In this document: piece by piece, positions 1 to 9,014 of the stretch
How the letters are laid out: each line of letters begins with the position of its first letter
Position numbering within the stretch: position 1 is the stretch's first letter
Source of the DNA: Chitinophaga pinensis
Lineage (GTDB): Bacteria; Bacteroidota; Bacteroidia; Chitinophagales; Chitinophagaceae
Assembly (NCBI GenBank): GCA_945872815.1
Contig: CAMCAY010000006.1
Span: forward strand, 16,294-80,293
Reading direction: 5' to 3'
DNA length: 64,000 nucleotides
The notes under the pieces: generated by a model
What the model was told of the DNA's origin: nothing
Seen by the model: the letters and a program-made list of their open reading frames with translations, nothing else
Databases searched by the model: none
Position numbers and translations under genes: made by a program

Positions 1-1
1 G

Positions 2-55
2 GATGAATCAATTCAATTGAGAAGTTTGAAGATATTGCAGGAAGTGCTTGAATGA
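2..55 (+). CDS. C-terminal end of an unidentified protein (cut by window edge)
   Basis: An open frame enters from the left edge and ends in TGA at 53-55, giving a C-terminal peptide that finishes KILQEVLE. The residues look protein-like but are too few to identify a family. It converges on the amidohydrolase gene on the other strand. It could be a chance open frame. Confidence 0.4.
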   Translation, partial: DESIQLRSLKILQEVLE

Positions 56-89
56 AGCATAAATTTTTACTACCACTAAAATAATTGCA

Positions 90-1292
90 TCAAATCAAAC
101 GATCAATTTTTTCTTCATTGATCAATATCATTCCGGGCTTTTTACCTTTTTCCAAACTACCATAAAGATGGTCAATTTTCAATGCCCTTGCTCCATTGAT
201 AGTAGCCCATTGCAGCATTTCCGTCACAGCAATATTGGGAAAATTTTTTTGTAATGTATTCATTTCAGCCAGAATAGACAATTCATTATTGGAGGCAAGA
301 CTATCTGTTCCCAACACAATATTGCAGTCATTTTTAAGGAGCATTTGCAAATCTGGTAGTTGGTTGGAAATATATTTATTTGCATTGGGACAAATACAAA
401 AAAATAAGTTGGAATCATGTTCCTTGAAATGATTTTTGGCAAACAACAAATCCTCTTCAGACGTATCTACATTGTGTACTAAAATAAGCGGCTGATTAGA
501 ACTGAAAAAGGGCATAAAATACCTTATGCTACTTTTTTCATTTGGCTGAAAAAAATCAATGTTGATTTTCAGCTTTTCATACAGATGTAAAAAGGCGCCT
601 TTTTTAAATCTGAAAAAATCATTCTCGTCCGGTGTTTCCTGGTTGTGAATGGTCATTACATTGTTGCTCTGAAAATTTGCAATCAACTGAAGCAAGTCCT
701 TTGAAACAGAATAAGGAGCATGCGGAACAATAGAATTACTTTTTGAATAAGCAGTAAATTCATAAAAAATTATTTCTGCTTGTTCAAATCGCTTTTTCGC
801 ATGTTCCCCCAAAAATCCACTCACTTCAATAAAATTATGATAGTGTAGATTTGTTTTTGATTTTTGAGGAATCGTGTAATTGGTATTACAGATATCACCA
901 ACCGCTACGATTCCGTTTTCAATCATTTGCTTTTCTGCGGCATTAATGGCAGAATAAACTGAATCATCATCGGCATCTCTTTTTTGTAATATTTGCGTAA
1001 CAAAGTCAACTAAACCAGTTTTGGTAGGAATTACAGCCTTCATGTGAGAAAGCTCTAGATGACAATGGCAATTCACAAAACCGGGAGAAATCATACCATT
1101 AAATTGTTGAATATCTTCCCCGGCCTGATTTTTAGGCACTACGTCTATTATTTCCCCACATTCATCTGATATAATTACCGTATCAGAAGGCAATAGCTCA
1201 TACCCGTTAAAAATCTTGTCTGATGTAAACTTTCTATACAATTTGATTGGTTGATATGATGTAAATTTGCACGCTCTTGAAATAGAATACAT
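90..1292 (-). CDS. Amidohydrolase family protein (cytosine deaminase / aminodeoxyfutalosine deaminase-like)
   Basis: A metal-dependent hydrolase of the amidohydrolase superfamily. Seen in the sequence: the metal-binding HxH in NCHCHLELSH near the start of the barrel, a later His in TIHNQE, LVHN, and a C-terminal GTDSLASN motif with the catalytic Asp. Relatives deaminate or dechlorinate N-heterocycles; in menaquinone-making bacteria one branch acts on aminodeoxyfutalosine, but the substrate cannot be read here. The frame stays open upstream to 1475, inside prfA on the other strand. I chose the ATG at 1292 because a purine-rich AGGAA lies just before it and because family members begin shortly before the RKFTSDKIFNGY segment; the ATG at 1334 is the alternative. 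It is divergent from prfA. Confidence 0.8.
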   Translation of the reverse strand: MYSISRACKFTSYQPIKLYRKFTSDKIFNGYELLPSDTVIISDECGEIIDVVPKNQAGEDIQQFNGMISPGFVNCHCHLELSHMKAVIPTKTGLVDFVTQILQKRDADDDSVYSAINAAEKQMIENGIVAVGDICNTNYTIPQKSKTNLHYHNFIEVSGFLGEHAKKRFEQAEIIFYEFTAYSKSNSIVPHAPYSVSKDLLQLIANFQSNNVMTIHNQETPDENDFFRFKKGAFLHLYEKLKINIDFFQPNEKSSIRYFMPFFSSNQPLILVHNVDTSEEDLLFAKNHFKEHDSNLFFCICPNANKYISNQLPDLQMLLKNDCNIVLGTDSLASNNELSILAEMNTLQKNFPNIAVTEMLQWATINGARALKIDHLYGSLEKGKKPGMILINEEKIDRLI

Positions 1293-1368
1293 TTCCTGGA
1301 CGATGCAAAAATGTTCAAATCGAAGGATATTCATAATTGATTCATCCTCGCAACAATAAAAATACAGC

Positions 1369-2433
1369 ATGTTAGACAAACTCGATGCGATAAAGGCAAA
1401 ATTTGATAATCTCGGTATAGCACTTACCAATCCGGAAATTGTAAGTGATAATAAAAAATTCAGTGCTCTAAGCAAAGAATATCGAAGTTTAGGTAAAATA
1501 GCGGATGTGCGAAATGCCTATGTTAAACTATTAGATGATATAGAGTTTAATAAAGAAGTGTTATATGCAGATGATGAGGAAATGAGAGAATTAGCCAAAA
1601 CGGAGTTGCCGGCATTGGAAGAAAAAAAGGAACAAATTGAAAAAGAAATCAGAAATCTTTTAATTCCAAAAGACCCATACGATGAAAAGAATGCTATTTT
1701 GGAAATCAGGGCCGGTACCGGAGGAGATGAGGCCTCTCTTTTTGCAGGAAATTTACTTAGAATGTATTTGAAATATTGTGAAAAAAAGGGGTGGAAAACT
1801 GCCATACTGAGTGAAAGTGAAGGAACAGTGGGTGGATATAAAGAAGTTCAGGTAGAAGTAATGGGTGATGATGTTTACGGCGTTTTGAAATTTGAAAGTG
1901 GAGTGCATCGGGTTCAGCGTGTACCCGACACCGAAAGTAGCGGTCGTGTTCATACAAGTGCCGCTACGGTTGCTGTAATGCCTGAAGCTGATGAAGTAGA
2001 TTTTGAATTGAAAGAAAGTGATGTAAAGATGGAAACTGCACGAAGCGGCGGTGCGGGTGGACAAAACGTAAACAAAGTAGAAACAAAAGTGTTTCTTACT
2101 CACAAGCCCACAGGAATCGTTGTGGTTTGTCAAACTGAAAGAAGTCAGTTGGCCAACCGTGAAAAAGCCATGGATATGTTACGCACCAAATTATACGATG
2201 AAGAAGTGCGTAAAGCAGAAGAAGCTATTTCAAAACAACGGAAAAGCCTTGTAAGTACCGGAGACAGAAGTGCTAAAATCAGAACTTACAATTATCCTCA
2301 GGGTCGTGTAACCGACCATCGAATTGGCCTTACTGTTTACAATTTGGATTCTGTAATTAACGGAGAAATACAGGAGTTTATTGATGCTTTACAATTTGCT
2401 GAAAATGCAGAAAAACTGACAACCCAACAATAA
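1369..2433 (+). CDS. prfA: Peptide chain release factor 1
   Basis: Class I release factor that recognises UAA and UAG in the ribosomal A site and triggers peptide release. At 354 residues it has normal length. The GGQ motif that enters the peptidyl-transferase centre is in [11 protein letters not shown] near residue 230. The codon-recognition tripeptide is P-D-T in [10 protein letters not shown] near residue 185, which fits the PxT of RF1 and not the SPF of RF2. The flanking [12 protein letters not shown] and THKPTGIVV segments are also diagnostic. tatC begins 12 bp downstream, so the two are probably co-transcribed. Confidence 0.97.
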   Translation: MLDKLDAIKAKFDNLGIALTNPEIVSDNKKFSALSKEYRSLGKIADVRNAYVKLLDDIEFNKEVLYADDEEMRELAKTELPALEEKKEQIEKEIRNLLIPKDPYDEKNAILEIRAGTGGDEASLFAGNLLRMYLKYCEKKGWKTAILSESEGTVGGYKEVQVEVMGDDVYGVLKFESGVHRVQRVPDTESSGRVHTSAATVAVMPEADEVDFELKESDVKMETARSGGAGGQNVNKVETKVFLTHKPTGIVVVCQTERSQLANREKAMDMLRTKLYDEEVRKAEEAISKQRKSLVSTGDRSAKIRTYNYPQGRVTDHRIGLTVYNLDSVINGEIQEFIDALQFAENAEKLTTQQ

Positions 2434-2445
2434 ATATAAAACACA

Positions 2446-3312
2446 TTGGCTTCAGAAAAGAAATTTACGTTCAACAGAAAAGACAGCAATAAAAAGGCTG
2501 AGATGAGTTTTGTTGACCACCTGGAAGCCCTTAGATGGCATATTGTAAGATCAGGTTTGGTTTGGCTTGCAGTTGCTATCGTTTTTTTCGTTAAAATTGA
2601 CTGGATTTTTGATCATGTCATTTTTGCTCCGGCTCAATCAGATTTCATAACATACAGCGGATTGTGCAGGCTGGGTCATTTCTTTCATTTGGGTGATGCC
2701 TTGTGTATGCCCCCTATCAATATACAATTACAGGGAAATACCATCAGCGGACCCTTTATGGCTGCTATTTCCATTGCTATGGTTGGCGGATTGATTGTAG
2801 CCTTCCCTTATCTTTTTTGGGAATTGTGGCTTTTTATAAAACCCGCACTTTCTCCTAAAGAACTAAAGTATTCAAGAGGAAGTATTTTCTGGGTAACCCT
2901 ATGTTTCTTTTTAGGAGCCTTATTTGGATATTTTTTGCTGGCACCATTTACATTTAATTTTCTAGCTAATTTTAGCTTGGGTACTACAAATGCATACAAG
3001 TATATGCCAACGCTAGATGACTACATTGATACTTTAAACGAAATCGTTCTTGGATGCGGATTGTCTTTTGAATTACCTATTGTTGCCTATGTACTTGCAA
3101 AAATTGGACTGGTTTCAGCGGACTTCCTTAGAAAATATAGAAAGTATGCTTTTGTAATTATTCTAATCCTTGCCGCAATTATTACTCCCTCACCCGATTG
3201 GACTAGTCAAATAATTGTTGCCGTTCCGCTTTTGTTATTATACGAAATCAGTGTTTTTATTGCAGCAAGAGTAGACAAAGCAAATAAAGAAAAGGATCGT
3301 GAATGGAGCTGA
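2446..3312 (+). CDS. tatC: Sec-independent protein translocase TatC
   Basis: Integral membrane receptor of the twin-arginine translocon, which exports folded proteins across the inner membrane. The N-terminal SFVDHLEALRWHIVRS is the family hallmark with its conserved Glu, and about six membrane segments follow. A Cys-containing extracytoplasmic loop (residues about 60-90) is longer than in proteobacterial TatC. The reading frame opens with TTG at 2446; an ATG at 2503 (Met20) sits right at the conserved core. I keep the TTG because Bacteroidota TatC proteins commonly have a short charged extension before this motif, but the start is not certain. No tatA is nearby. Confidence 0.93.
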   Translation: MASEKKFTFNRKDSNKKAEMSFVDHLEALRWHIVRSGLVWLAVAIVFFVKIDWIFDHVIFAPAQSDFITYSGLCRLGHFFHLGDALCMPPINIQLQGNTISGPFMAAISIAMVGGLIVAFPYLFWELWLFIKPALSPKELKYSRGSIFWVTLCFFLGALFGYFLLAPFTFNFLANFSLGTTNAYKYMPTLDDYIDTLNEIVLGCGLSFELPIVAYVLAKIGLVSADFLRKYRKYAFVIILILAAIITPSPDWTSQIIVAVPLLLLYEISVFIAARVDKANKEKDREWS

Positions 3313-3365
3313 TAAAATCATTCAATTCTTTATATTAGTTTAAACATCACTTAAGAGGAATTACA

Positions 3366-3396
3366 TTGTTGTCGGTTTTTTTTCTTTATAATTTTG
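3366..3396 (+). promoter_or_regulatory. Promoter of rpiB
   Basis: TAATTTTG at 3389-3396 matches the Bacteroidota -7 box TAnnTTTG exactly, with TTG triplets at 3366-3371 in the -33 region. Transcription would begin near 3402. This argues against the in-frame TTG at 3394, which lies inside the box, and for the ATG at 3415. Confidence 0.6.
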
Positions 3397-3414
3397 TTTT
3401 TAAATTTCACAACT

Positions 3415-3879
3415 ATGATTTCAAATTTCGTTTTCGATATTAATAAACCAATAGCAATTGGAGCAGATCATGCAGGTTTTGAATACAAGGAACAATTGAA
3501 ACAATTCCTGTTAAATCTTCAATTCAATTTGCAAGATTTCGGCACTTACAGCCTTGATTCTGTTGATTATCCCGATTTCGCACACCCTGTTGCATTGGCA
3601 GTTGAAGAGAAAGTTGCCGCATTCGGAATTCTCATTTGCGGTAGCGCCAATGGTGTTGCTATTACAGCAAACAAACATGCTACTATTCGTGCGGCCATTT
3701 GTTGGATCAATGAAATTGCTGTATTGGCTCGTAAACACAATGATGCTAATATCATTTGCATTCCTGCAAGATTTGTTGAAACTGCAGAAGCTGAAAAAAT
3801 GATTACTTCGTTTATGAGCACAGCATTTGAGGGCGGAAGACACTTGAACAGAGTAAATAAAATTCCTTTTGGTAAATAG
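3415..3879 (+). CDS. rpiB: Ribose-5-phosphate isomerase B
   Basis: Interconverts ribose 5-phosphate and ribulose 5-phosphate in the pentose phosphate pathway. Family markers: IGADHAGFEYKEQL at the N-terminus, the active-site Cys in LICGSANGVAITANKH near residue 75, and ARKHNDANIICIPARF. The protein of 154 residues from the ATG at 3415 has the usual size. The upstream TTG at 3394 was rejected because it overlaps the predicted -7 promoter box. It is a single-gene unit between tatC and the M28 peptidase. Confidence 0.93.
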   Translation: MISNFVFDINKPIAIGADHAGFEYKEQLKQFLLNLQFNLQDFGTYSLDSVDYPDFAHPVALAVEEKVAAFGILICGSANGVAITANKHATIRAAICWINEIAVLARKHNDANIICIPARFVETAEAEKMITSFMSTAFEGGRHLNRVNKIPFGK

Positions 3880-3944
3880 ATTTACAATAAAGAATATGTA
3901 TATTAATCCATATCATTTAAACTTCCTTCAAAAAACAAAGAAAA

Positions 3945-5519
3945 ATGAAAAAAATCCTACTATTATTAACTGTCCTTTTTTGCAATATATTGGTATTTGG
4001 TCAAATTGAAATTGCTAAAAAATATGCCTCTGTAATAAATGTATCTGGACTGAAAAAACACTTAAATGTCATTGCAAGTGATGCAATGGAGGGAAGAGAA
4101 ACAGGGACAGAAGGACAAAGAAAAGCAGCTGATTACATACAATCTCAATTTCAAGAAATAGGATTAATGTATCCTGAAGCACTGAAAGGTTATCAACAAT
4201 TTTTTCCAATTGAGCAAGATTCTGTTTCAGAAACCAATCTCTCAATTGGGAAAGAGAAGCTGATATTCGGCAGTGATTTTATAGCCCCTGTTACAATGAA
4301 CGAAAACAGCTCATTCAGCGGTACTCAAGTAGTTTTTGTAGGCTATGGCATTGAAGATGAGAAATACTCTGACTATGCTAACATAGATGTGAAAGATAAA
4401 GTCGTTGTTTTTCTAAACGGAGAACCAAGGGAAAATAATCTATATATCATATCCGGAAAAGAAAAAGCTTCCAACTGGTCACGCTATGGACTTATAAAAA
4501 AACTGGAAACTGCCTATATGAAAGGGGCTGCAGGAGCTTTATATATCAACACTTCCCAAGAAACTTTCACACCGCAAATAATTGTAAATAGTCAAAAAGC
4601 AAGTACGTTTGAAAGAAAAACCACTGAAGGAAAACACAAAATCAATGTAGCAACCATCAATCATTACATTGCAAAAAAAATATTCGGTGCTGCTTTTGAT
4701 GATATTATTATAAAAGGAAAATCAGAAATTAGGTTAAGCGATTATCATATTGAAAAAACAATTTCAGTCAATTTTAATTTAACGAAAATCTCCACAGCAA
4801 AAACTTCTTCCAATGTCATAGGAGTTATTGAAGGCAGTGATAAAAAAGACGAATTTGTATTTTTAACTGCCCATTATGATCATTTGGGAAATCAAGCGGG
4901 GATAATTTACAATGGTGCAGATGATGACGGAAGCGGCACTGTTACAGTTATTCAAATGGCTGAGGCATTTGCAAAAGCAAAAAAAGAAGGGCACGGACCT
5001 AGGAGAACAGTCGTATTTATGACAGTTAGTGGCGAAGAAAAAGGCCTTTGGGGATCGGAGTATTATTCCGACAATCCCATTTATCCTTTGGAAAAAACTT
5101 CTGTTGATTTGAATACAGATATGATTGGCAGAATTGATACTGAAAGAAAAAAATCCGATACCGCAAAATATATGTATGTTGTTGGTCGTAATAAAATCAG
5201 TTCTGAATTACCTGCTATCCTGGACAATGTCAACAACAATAGTACTCAACTTGTTTTAGATAAAAAATTTGACAATCCCGATGACCCCAATAGAATTTAT
5301 TATAGAAGTGATCATTATAATTTTGCCAGAAAAGGAGTTCCGATTTTGTTTTTCTACGATGGAATGTTGAAGGCTGATTATCATAAACCTACTGATGATT
5401 TTGATAAAATTGAATGGCCTTTATTCGAAAAAAGGGCTCAATTGATTTTTTACACAGCTTGGGAAATTGCAAACAAAAATGAAATGCTGAAACGAGACAT
5501 ACCTTTGGATAACAATTAA
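3945..5519 (+). CDS. Secreted M28 family metallopeptidase with PA domain
   Basis: A zinc aminopeptidase, predicted to be exported by its N-terminal signal peptide (residues 1-19, ending VFG|Q). A protease-associated (PA) domain lies at roughly 120-260. The M28 catalytic core follows: TAHYDHLG near 308-315 (zinc His and Asp), GADDDGSG near 323-330 (bridging Asp), SGEEKGLWGSEYY near 361 (catalytic Glu and zinc Glu), DLNTDMIG, and a C-terminal His in DYHKPTDDFDKI. All zinc ligands are present, so it should be active. Bacteroidota usually carry several paralogues for peptide scavenging; its exact specificity cannot be read. Confidence 0.9.
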   Translation: MKKILLLLTVLFCNILVFGQIEIAKKYASVINVSGLKKHLNVIASDAMEGRETGTEGQRKAADYIQSQFQEIGLMYPEALKGYQQFFPIEQDSVSETNLSIGKEKLIFGSDFIAPVTMNENSSFSGTQVVFVGYGIEDEKYSDYANIDVKDKVVVFLNGEPRENNLYIISGKEKASNWSRYGLIKKLETAYMKGAAGALYINTSQETFTPQIIVNSQKASTFERKTTEGKHKINVATINHYIAKKIFGAAFDDIIIKGKSEIRLSDYHIEKTISVNFNLTKISTAKTSSNVIGVIEGSDKKDEFVFLTAHYDHLGNQAGIIYNGADDDGSGTVTVIQMAEAFAKAKKEGHGPRRTVVFMTVSGEEKGLWGSEYYSDNPIYPLEKTSVDLNTDMIGRIDTERKKSDTAKYMYVVGRNKISSELPAILDNVNNNSTQLVLDKKFDNPDDPNRIYYRSDHYNFARKGVPILFFYDGMLKADYHKPTDDFDKIEWPLFEKRAQLIFYTAWEIANKNEMLKRDIPLDNN

Positions 5520-5536
5520 TTGCCTTCATTATTCAG

Positions 5537-5544
5537 TACCTTTG
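5537..5544 (+). promoter_or_regulatory. Probable -7 promoter box of serC
   Basis: TACCTTTG matches TAnnTTTG and lies 41 bp before the serC ATG. The only TTG upstream (5520-5522) is spaced 14 bp away, shorter than usual, so only the -7 element is supported. Confidence 0.45.
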
Positions 5545-5585
5545 CAAACAAATAAATTTAATATTAAAAGTAGTCTTTTGATTCC

Positions 5586-6653
5586 ATGATTCACAATTTC
5601 AATGCAGGCCCTTCCATTCTTCCTAAAGAAGTTTTTGAACAAGCGGCTGAAGCTATACTAAATTTTGATAATACCGGCTTGTCGATTTTGGAGTTTGGTC
5701 ATCGTACTTCTGAATTTACGGCCGTCATGGAAGAAGCGAGATTGCTGGCAAAGGAGTTAATGCATTTGGATGATGACCATCAGGTACTTTTTTTACATGG
5801 AGGGGCATCTACCCAATTTATGCAAGTACCCATGAACTTATTAGACCCCAAAGATTGTGCAGCATACGCAGATACTGGGGTATGGAGCAGTAAAGCAATC
5901 AAAGAAGCGAAACTTTTTGGTAAAGTGGATGTAGTGTGTTCTTCAAAAGAAAAAAATTATAGTTTTATTCCGAAGAACTTTGCGGTGCCAAACGATGCAA
6001 AATATTTTCACATTACCACCAATAATACTATTTATGGAAGTCAGTGGAAACAAATACCAAATACAAGCAACATCATGGTTGCTGATATGAGCAGTGATAT
6101 TTTGAGTCGGCAATTGGATTTCAATTCTTTCGGATTAATATATGCAGGCGCTCAAAAGAACATGGGACCTGCTGGTGTTTGCATGGTTGTTGTCAATGAA
6201 AATATACTGGGGAAAACCAAAAGAGCAATTCCGACAATAATGGATTATCGGAACCATATTTCAGAGGGAAGTATGCTAAATACTCCCCCCGTATTTGCTG
6301 TATATGTTTGTTTGCTAACACTAAGGTGGTTAAAATCAATTGGTGGTTTAGCTGCCATAGAAAAAAAGAACATTGAAAAAGCGAATTTGCTATATAAAGA
6401 AATCGACGACAATAAATTATTCTACTCTCAAATAGATAAAGAGGACAGAAGTAATATGAATGTGTGTTTTAGAATGAAAGATGAGTCACTTGAAAAAGTA
6501 TTTTTGGAATACGCCATTAAACAAGGTATTTCAGGCATTAAGGGTCATCGGTTGTCAGGTGGTTTCAGAGCTTCTTTATACAATGCAATGCCATTAAGCA
6601 GTGTTCAAACCCTGACTGATATCATGCATCAATTTGCTTTGACTTACGGATAA
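5586..6653 (+). CDS. serC: Phosphoserine aminotransferase
   Basis: PLP-dependent transaminase that makes 3-phosphoserine in serine biosynthesis and can also act in the pyridoxal-phosphate pathway. The N-terminus HNFNAGPSILPKEV is the SerC signature, HGGASTQF binds phosphate and PLP, and the Schiff-base Lys is in YAGAQKNMGPAG near residue 190. At 355 residues it is normal in length. The C-terminal GHRLSGGFRASLYNAMP is also conserved. The DUF1015 gene follows 61 bp downstream, a pairing often seen in Bacteroidota. Confidence 0.96.
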   Translation: MIHNFNAGPSILPKEVFEQAAEAILNFDNTGLSILEFGHRTSEFTAVMEEARLLAKELMHLDDDHQVLFLHGGASTQFMQVPMNLLDPKDCAAYADTGVWSSKAIKEAKLFGKVDVVCSSKEKNYSFIPKNFAVPNDAKYFHITTNNTIYGSQWKQIPNTSNIMVADMSSDILSRQLDFNSFGLIYAGAQKNMGPAGVCMVVVNENILGKTKRAIPTIMDYRNHISEGSMLNTPPVFAVYVCLLTLRWLKSIGGLAAIEKKNIEKANLLYKEIDDNKLFYSQIDKEDRSNMNVCFRMKDESLEKVFLEYAIKQGISGIKGHRLSGGFRASLYNAMPLSSVQTLTDIMHQFALTYG

Positions 6654-6714
6654 CAATATGATGTGAATCTATAATAGAATTGCTAATTTTACCAACCGAT
6701 AATATTTACTAAAA

Positions 6715-7944
6715 ATGATAACCATTTCTCCCTTTAAAGCTTTGCGACCCGATGCCCAATTCGCAAAACAAGTTGCTTCAAGACCATATGATGTCCTAAA
6801 CAGCAAAGAAGCAAAAATTGAAGCGCAGGGAAATCCTTCTTCATTTTTGCACATTACCAAAAGTGAGATTGATTTACCCGATTCAATAGATATTCATTCT
6901 CAGGAAGTATATGAAAAGGCAAAAGAAAATCTACATGCATTTATAAGCAGAAATATTTTATTTCTGGAAAGTAAGCCCTGCTATTATATATACAGACTTA
7001 TCATGAATGGGAAAAGTCAAATCGGTTTAGTTTGTGGAAGTTCAGTAGATGACTATGAAAAAGATTTAATAAAAAAACATGAATTTACCCGACCAGAAAA
7101 AGAACTGGACAGAATCAATCATATTACAACAACCGGAGCTCAAACCGGCAATGTTTTTTTAGCGTACAAAAATGTAGATGAGATTGATCAAGTTATACAC
7201 TCTTGGATCAACGAAAAAAATCCCCAATACGATTTTTTAGCCGACGATCAAATTCAACACAGTATTTGGATTGTAAATACAGATGCTATCATTGAAAAAA
7301 TAACTGAACTTTTTAAAACAAAAGTCCCCTGCACCTATATTGCTGATGGACATCACAGAGCAGCCTCTGCCGCTAAAGTTCGTGCTTCCCTTGGCGATTC
7401 GGCTACAAAAGAATCCGACTATTTTCTAACTACCCTGTTTCCATCCAATCAATTGTATATAATGGATTATAACAGAGTAGTAAAAGATCTTGGAGGTTTA
7501 AGCGAAAAGGATTTTTTGGAAAAGCTCAACACCCATTTCTTTATAGAAAAAAGCCACACAGCATATAGACCCGAAAAACTTCATTATTTTGGACTATACC
7601 TTAATCACCAATGGTATAAGTTAATTGCTAAAGAAAATACTTACACGAATGATCCTATAGGAGTATTGGATGTAACGATTTTACAGAACAACATACTGGA
7701 TCCATTATTGAATATCAAAGATCAGCGAACAGACAAAAGAATAGATTTTGTAGGTGGAATAAGAGGGCTGGAAGAATTGGAGAAAAGAGTTGATAGTGGT
7801 GATATGGTTTTAGCAATCAGTCTTTTTCCGGTGAGCATCCAACAATTGTTCGATATTGCTGATACCGGCAATGTGATGCCTCCAAAAAGCACTTGGTTTG
7901 AACCAAAATTAAGAGATGGCCTGCTGACTCATTTAATCTCGTAA
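6715..7944 (+). CDS. DUF1015 family protein
   Basis: A conserved cytoplasmic protein of unknown biochemical function. The start ITISPFKALRPDAQFA with RPYDVL, then EFTRPEKELDR, YIADGHHRAASA and the C-terminal MPPKSTWFEPKLRDGL are the signatures of the DUF1015 family. At 409 residues it is complete. Its position next to serC hints at a link to serine metabolism, since family members are frequently found beside serA or serC, but that is inference only. No membrane segments or signal peptide are visible. Confidence 0.88.
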   Translation: MITISPFKALRPDAQFAKQVASRPYDVLNSKEAKIEAQGNPSSFLHITKSEIDLPDSIDIHSQEVYEKAKENLHAFISRNILFLESKPCYYIYRLIMNGKSQIGLVCGSSVDDYEKDLIKKHEFTRPEKELDRINHITTTGAQTGNVFLAYKNVDEIDQVIHSWINEKNPQYDFLADDQIQHSIWIVNTDAIIEKITELFKTKVPCTYIADGHHRAASAAKVRASLGDSATKESDYFLTTLFPSNQLYIMDYNRVVKDLGGLSEKDFLEKLNTHFFIEKSHTAYRPEKLHYFGLYLNHQWYKLIAKENTYTNDPIGVLDVTILQNNILDPLLNIKDQRTDKRIDFVGGIRGLEELEKRVDSGDMVLAISLFPVSIQQLFDIADTGNVMPPKSTWFEPKLRDGLLTHLIS

Positions 7945-7982
7945 ACCTCATAACCATTATTTCGCCTCAAGAAATAAATATA

Positions 7983-8984
7983 ATGACAAGATTACTGGTT
8001 TTATTTTTGCTGACCTCATCCTTGACGATTACAGTAAATGGACAGGATAGTCATTCCTATGACAGCCTTATAAGGAAATATATTTCTCTGCAAGATTATG
8101 AAAATGGAATCATACTTGCCAAAAGAGGACTTGCTGTTGAACCAGACAACAAAGAATTAAATAAAGACCTTGTTCTGTGTTATTATTTTCAAAACAATTT
8201 CGATAAAGCAATTGACTTATTGGTCAAATTGATTAATAAAAATATTGCTGACGACCAGTGTTTTCAAGTAGCAGGAGAAATATACAAACTTCAAAATCTC
8301 CCTAAAGATGCAGAAATTATATTTCAAAAAGGAATTCTACGATACCCCAACAATGGACCGATGTACAACGAAATAGCTAATTTGCTTTGGGAACAAAAAA
8401 ATGAAAATGCCATCTCTTATTGGGAAAAAGGAATTGAAATGGATCCTAATTATTCAAAAAACTATTTTAACGCTGCGGGTTATTATTCATTCAAAAAAAA
8501 CTGGCTAAGGACTATCCTGTACGCTGAAATATTTGTAAACCTTGAGTCTTTCAGTGATAAAACAAATGAAGTAAAAGAACTTTTACTCAATGCCTATAAA
8601 TATATGCTGATTAAAAGAGAATCCGATTTGATTGGTGAATACAAAAGTAAATTTTCGGAATTTTTCATAAAGAACCTTTTTACACAAAAAGAAATCAATG
8701 ATACAATAATCAACACTGATGAATTAATAAAAATCAGAACCCGATTTATACTGAATTGGTTTGATAAAAATACATCCCCATTTCCTTATAAATTATTTGA
8801 TTATCACCTTGAATTACTTCAAAATGGACTTTTTGAAGCATACAATCAATGGTTGTTTGGCGCCTCGGATAATCTAGCCGTTTTCCATCTTTGGAAACAG
8901 CGTCACAGCGTTGAATATGATGAATTTATTCATTTACAAAAATCAAGGCTATTCAAAATTCCTACAAACCAATATTATCAATAA
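7983..8984 (+). CDS. Secreted tetratricopeptide-repeat protein
   Basis: An N-terminal hydrophobic signal sequence (about residues 1-20, ending VNG|Q) is followed by four or more TPR-like helical hairpins between about 25 and 190, for example ENGIILAKRGLAVEPDNKE, DKAIDLLVKLI and NAISYWEKGIEMDPNYS. The last 140 residues show no recognisable domain. TPR arrays bind proteins; this one probably sits in the periplasm. The gene stands 38 bp after DUF1015 and 30 bp before the acyl-CoA synthetase, so it may be part of a longer transcript. Confidence 0.75.
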   Translation: MTRLLVLFLLTSSLTITVNGQDSHSYDSLIRKYISLQDYENGIILAKRGLAVEPDNKELNKDLVLCYYFQNNFDKAIDLLVKLINKNIADDQCFQVAGEIYKLQNLPKDAEIIFQKGILRYPNNGPMYNEIANLLWEQKNENAISYWEKGIEMDPNYSKNYFNAAGYYSFKKNWLRTILYAEIFVNLESFSDKTNEVKELLLNAYKYMLIKRESDLIGEYKSKFSEFFIKNLFTQKEINDTIINTDELIKIRTRFILNWFDKNTSPFPYKLFDYHLELLQNGLFEAYNQWLFGASDNLAVFHLWKQRHSVEYDEFIHLQKSRLFKIPTNQYYQ

Positions 8985-9014
8985 CTTAGGATTTTATTAA
9001 CCAGATTTCACCAC

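Noticed and set aside
1293..1475. N-terminal extension of the amidohydrolase
   Set aside because: It overlaps the start of prfA on the other strand and does not resemble the family N-terminus.
3394..3414. TTG start for rpiB
   Set aside because: The codon lies inside a perfect -7 promoter box, and the ATG at 3415 fits the family.
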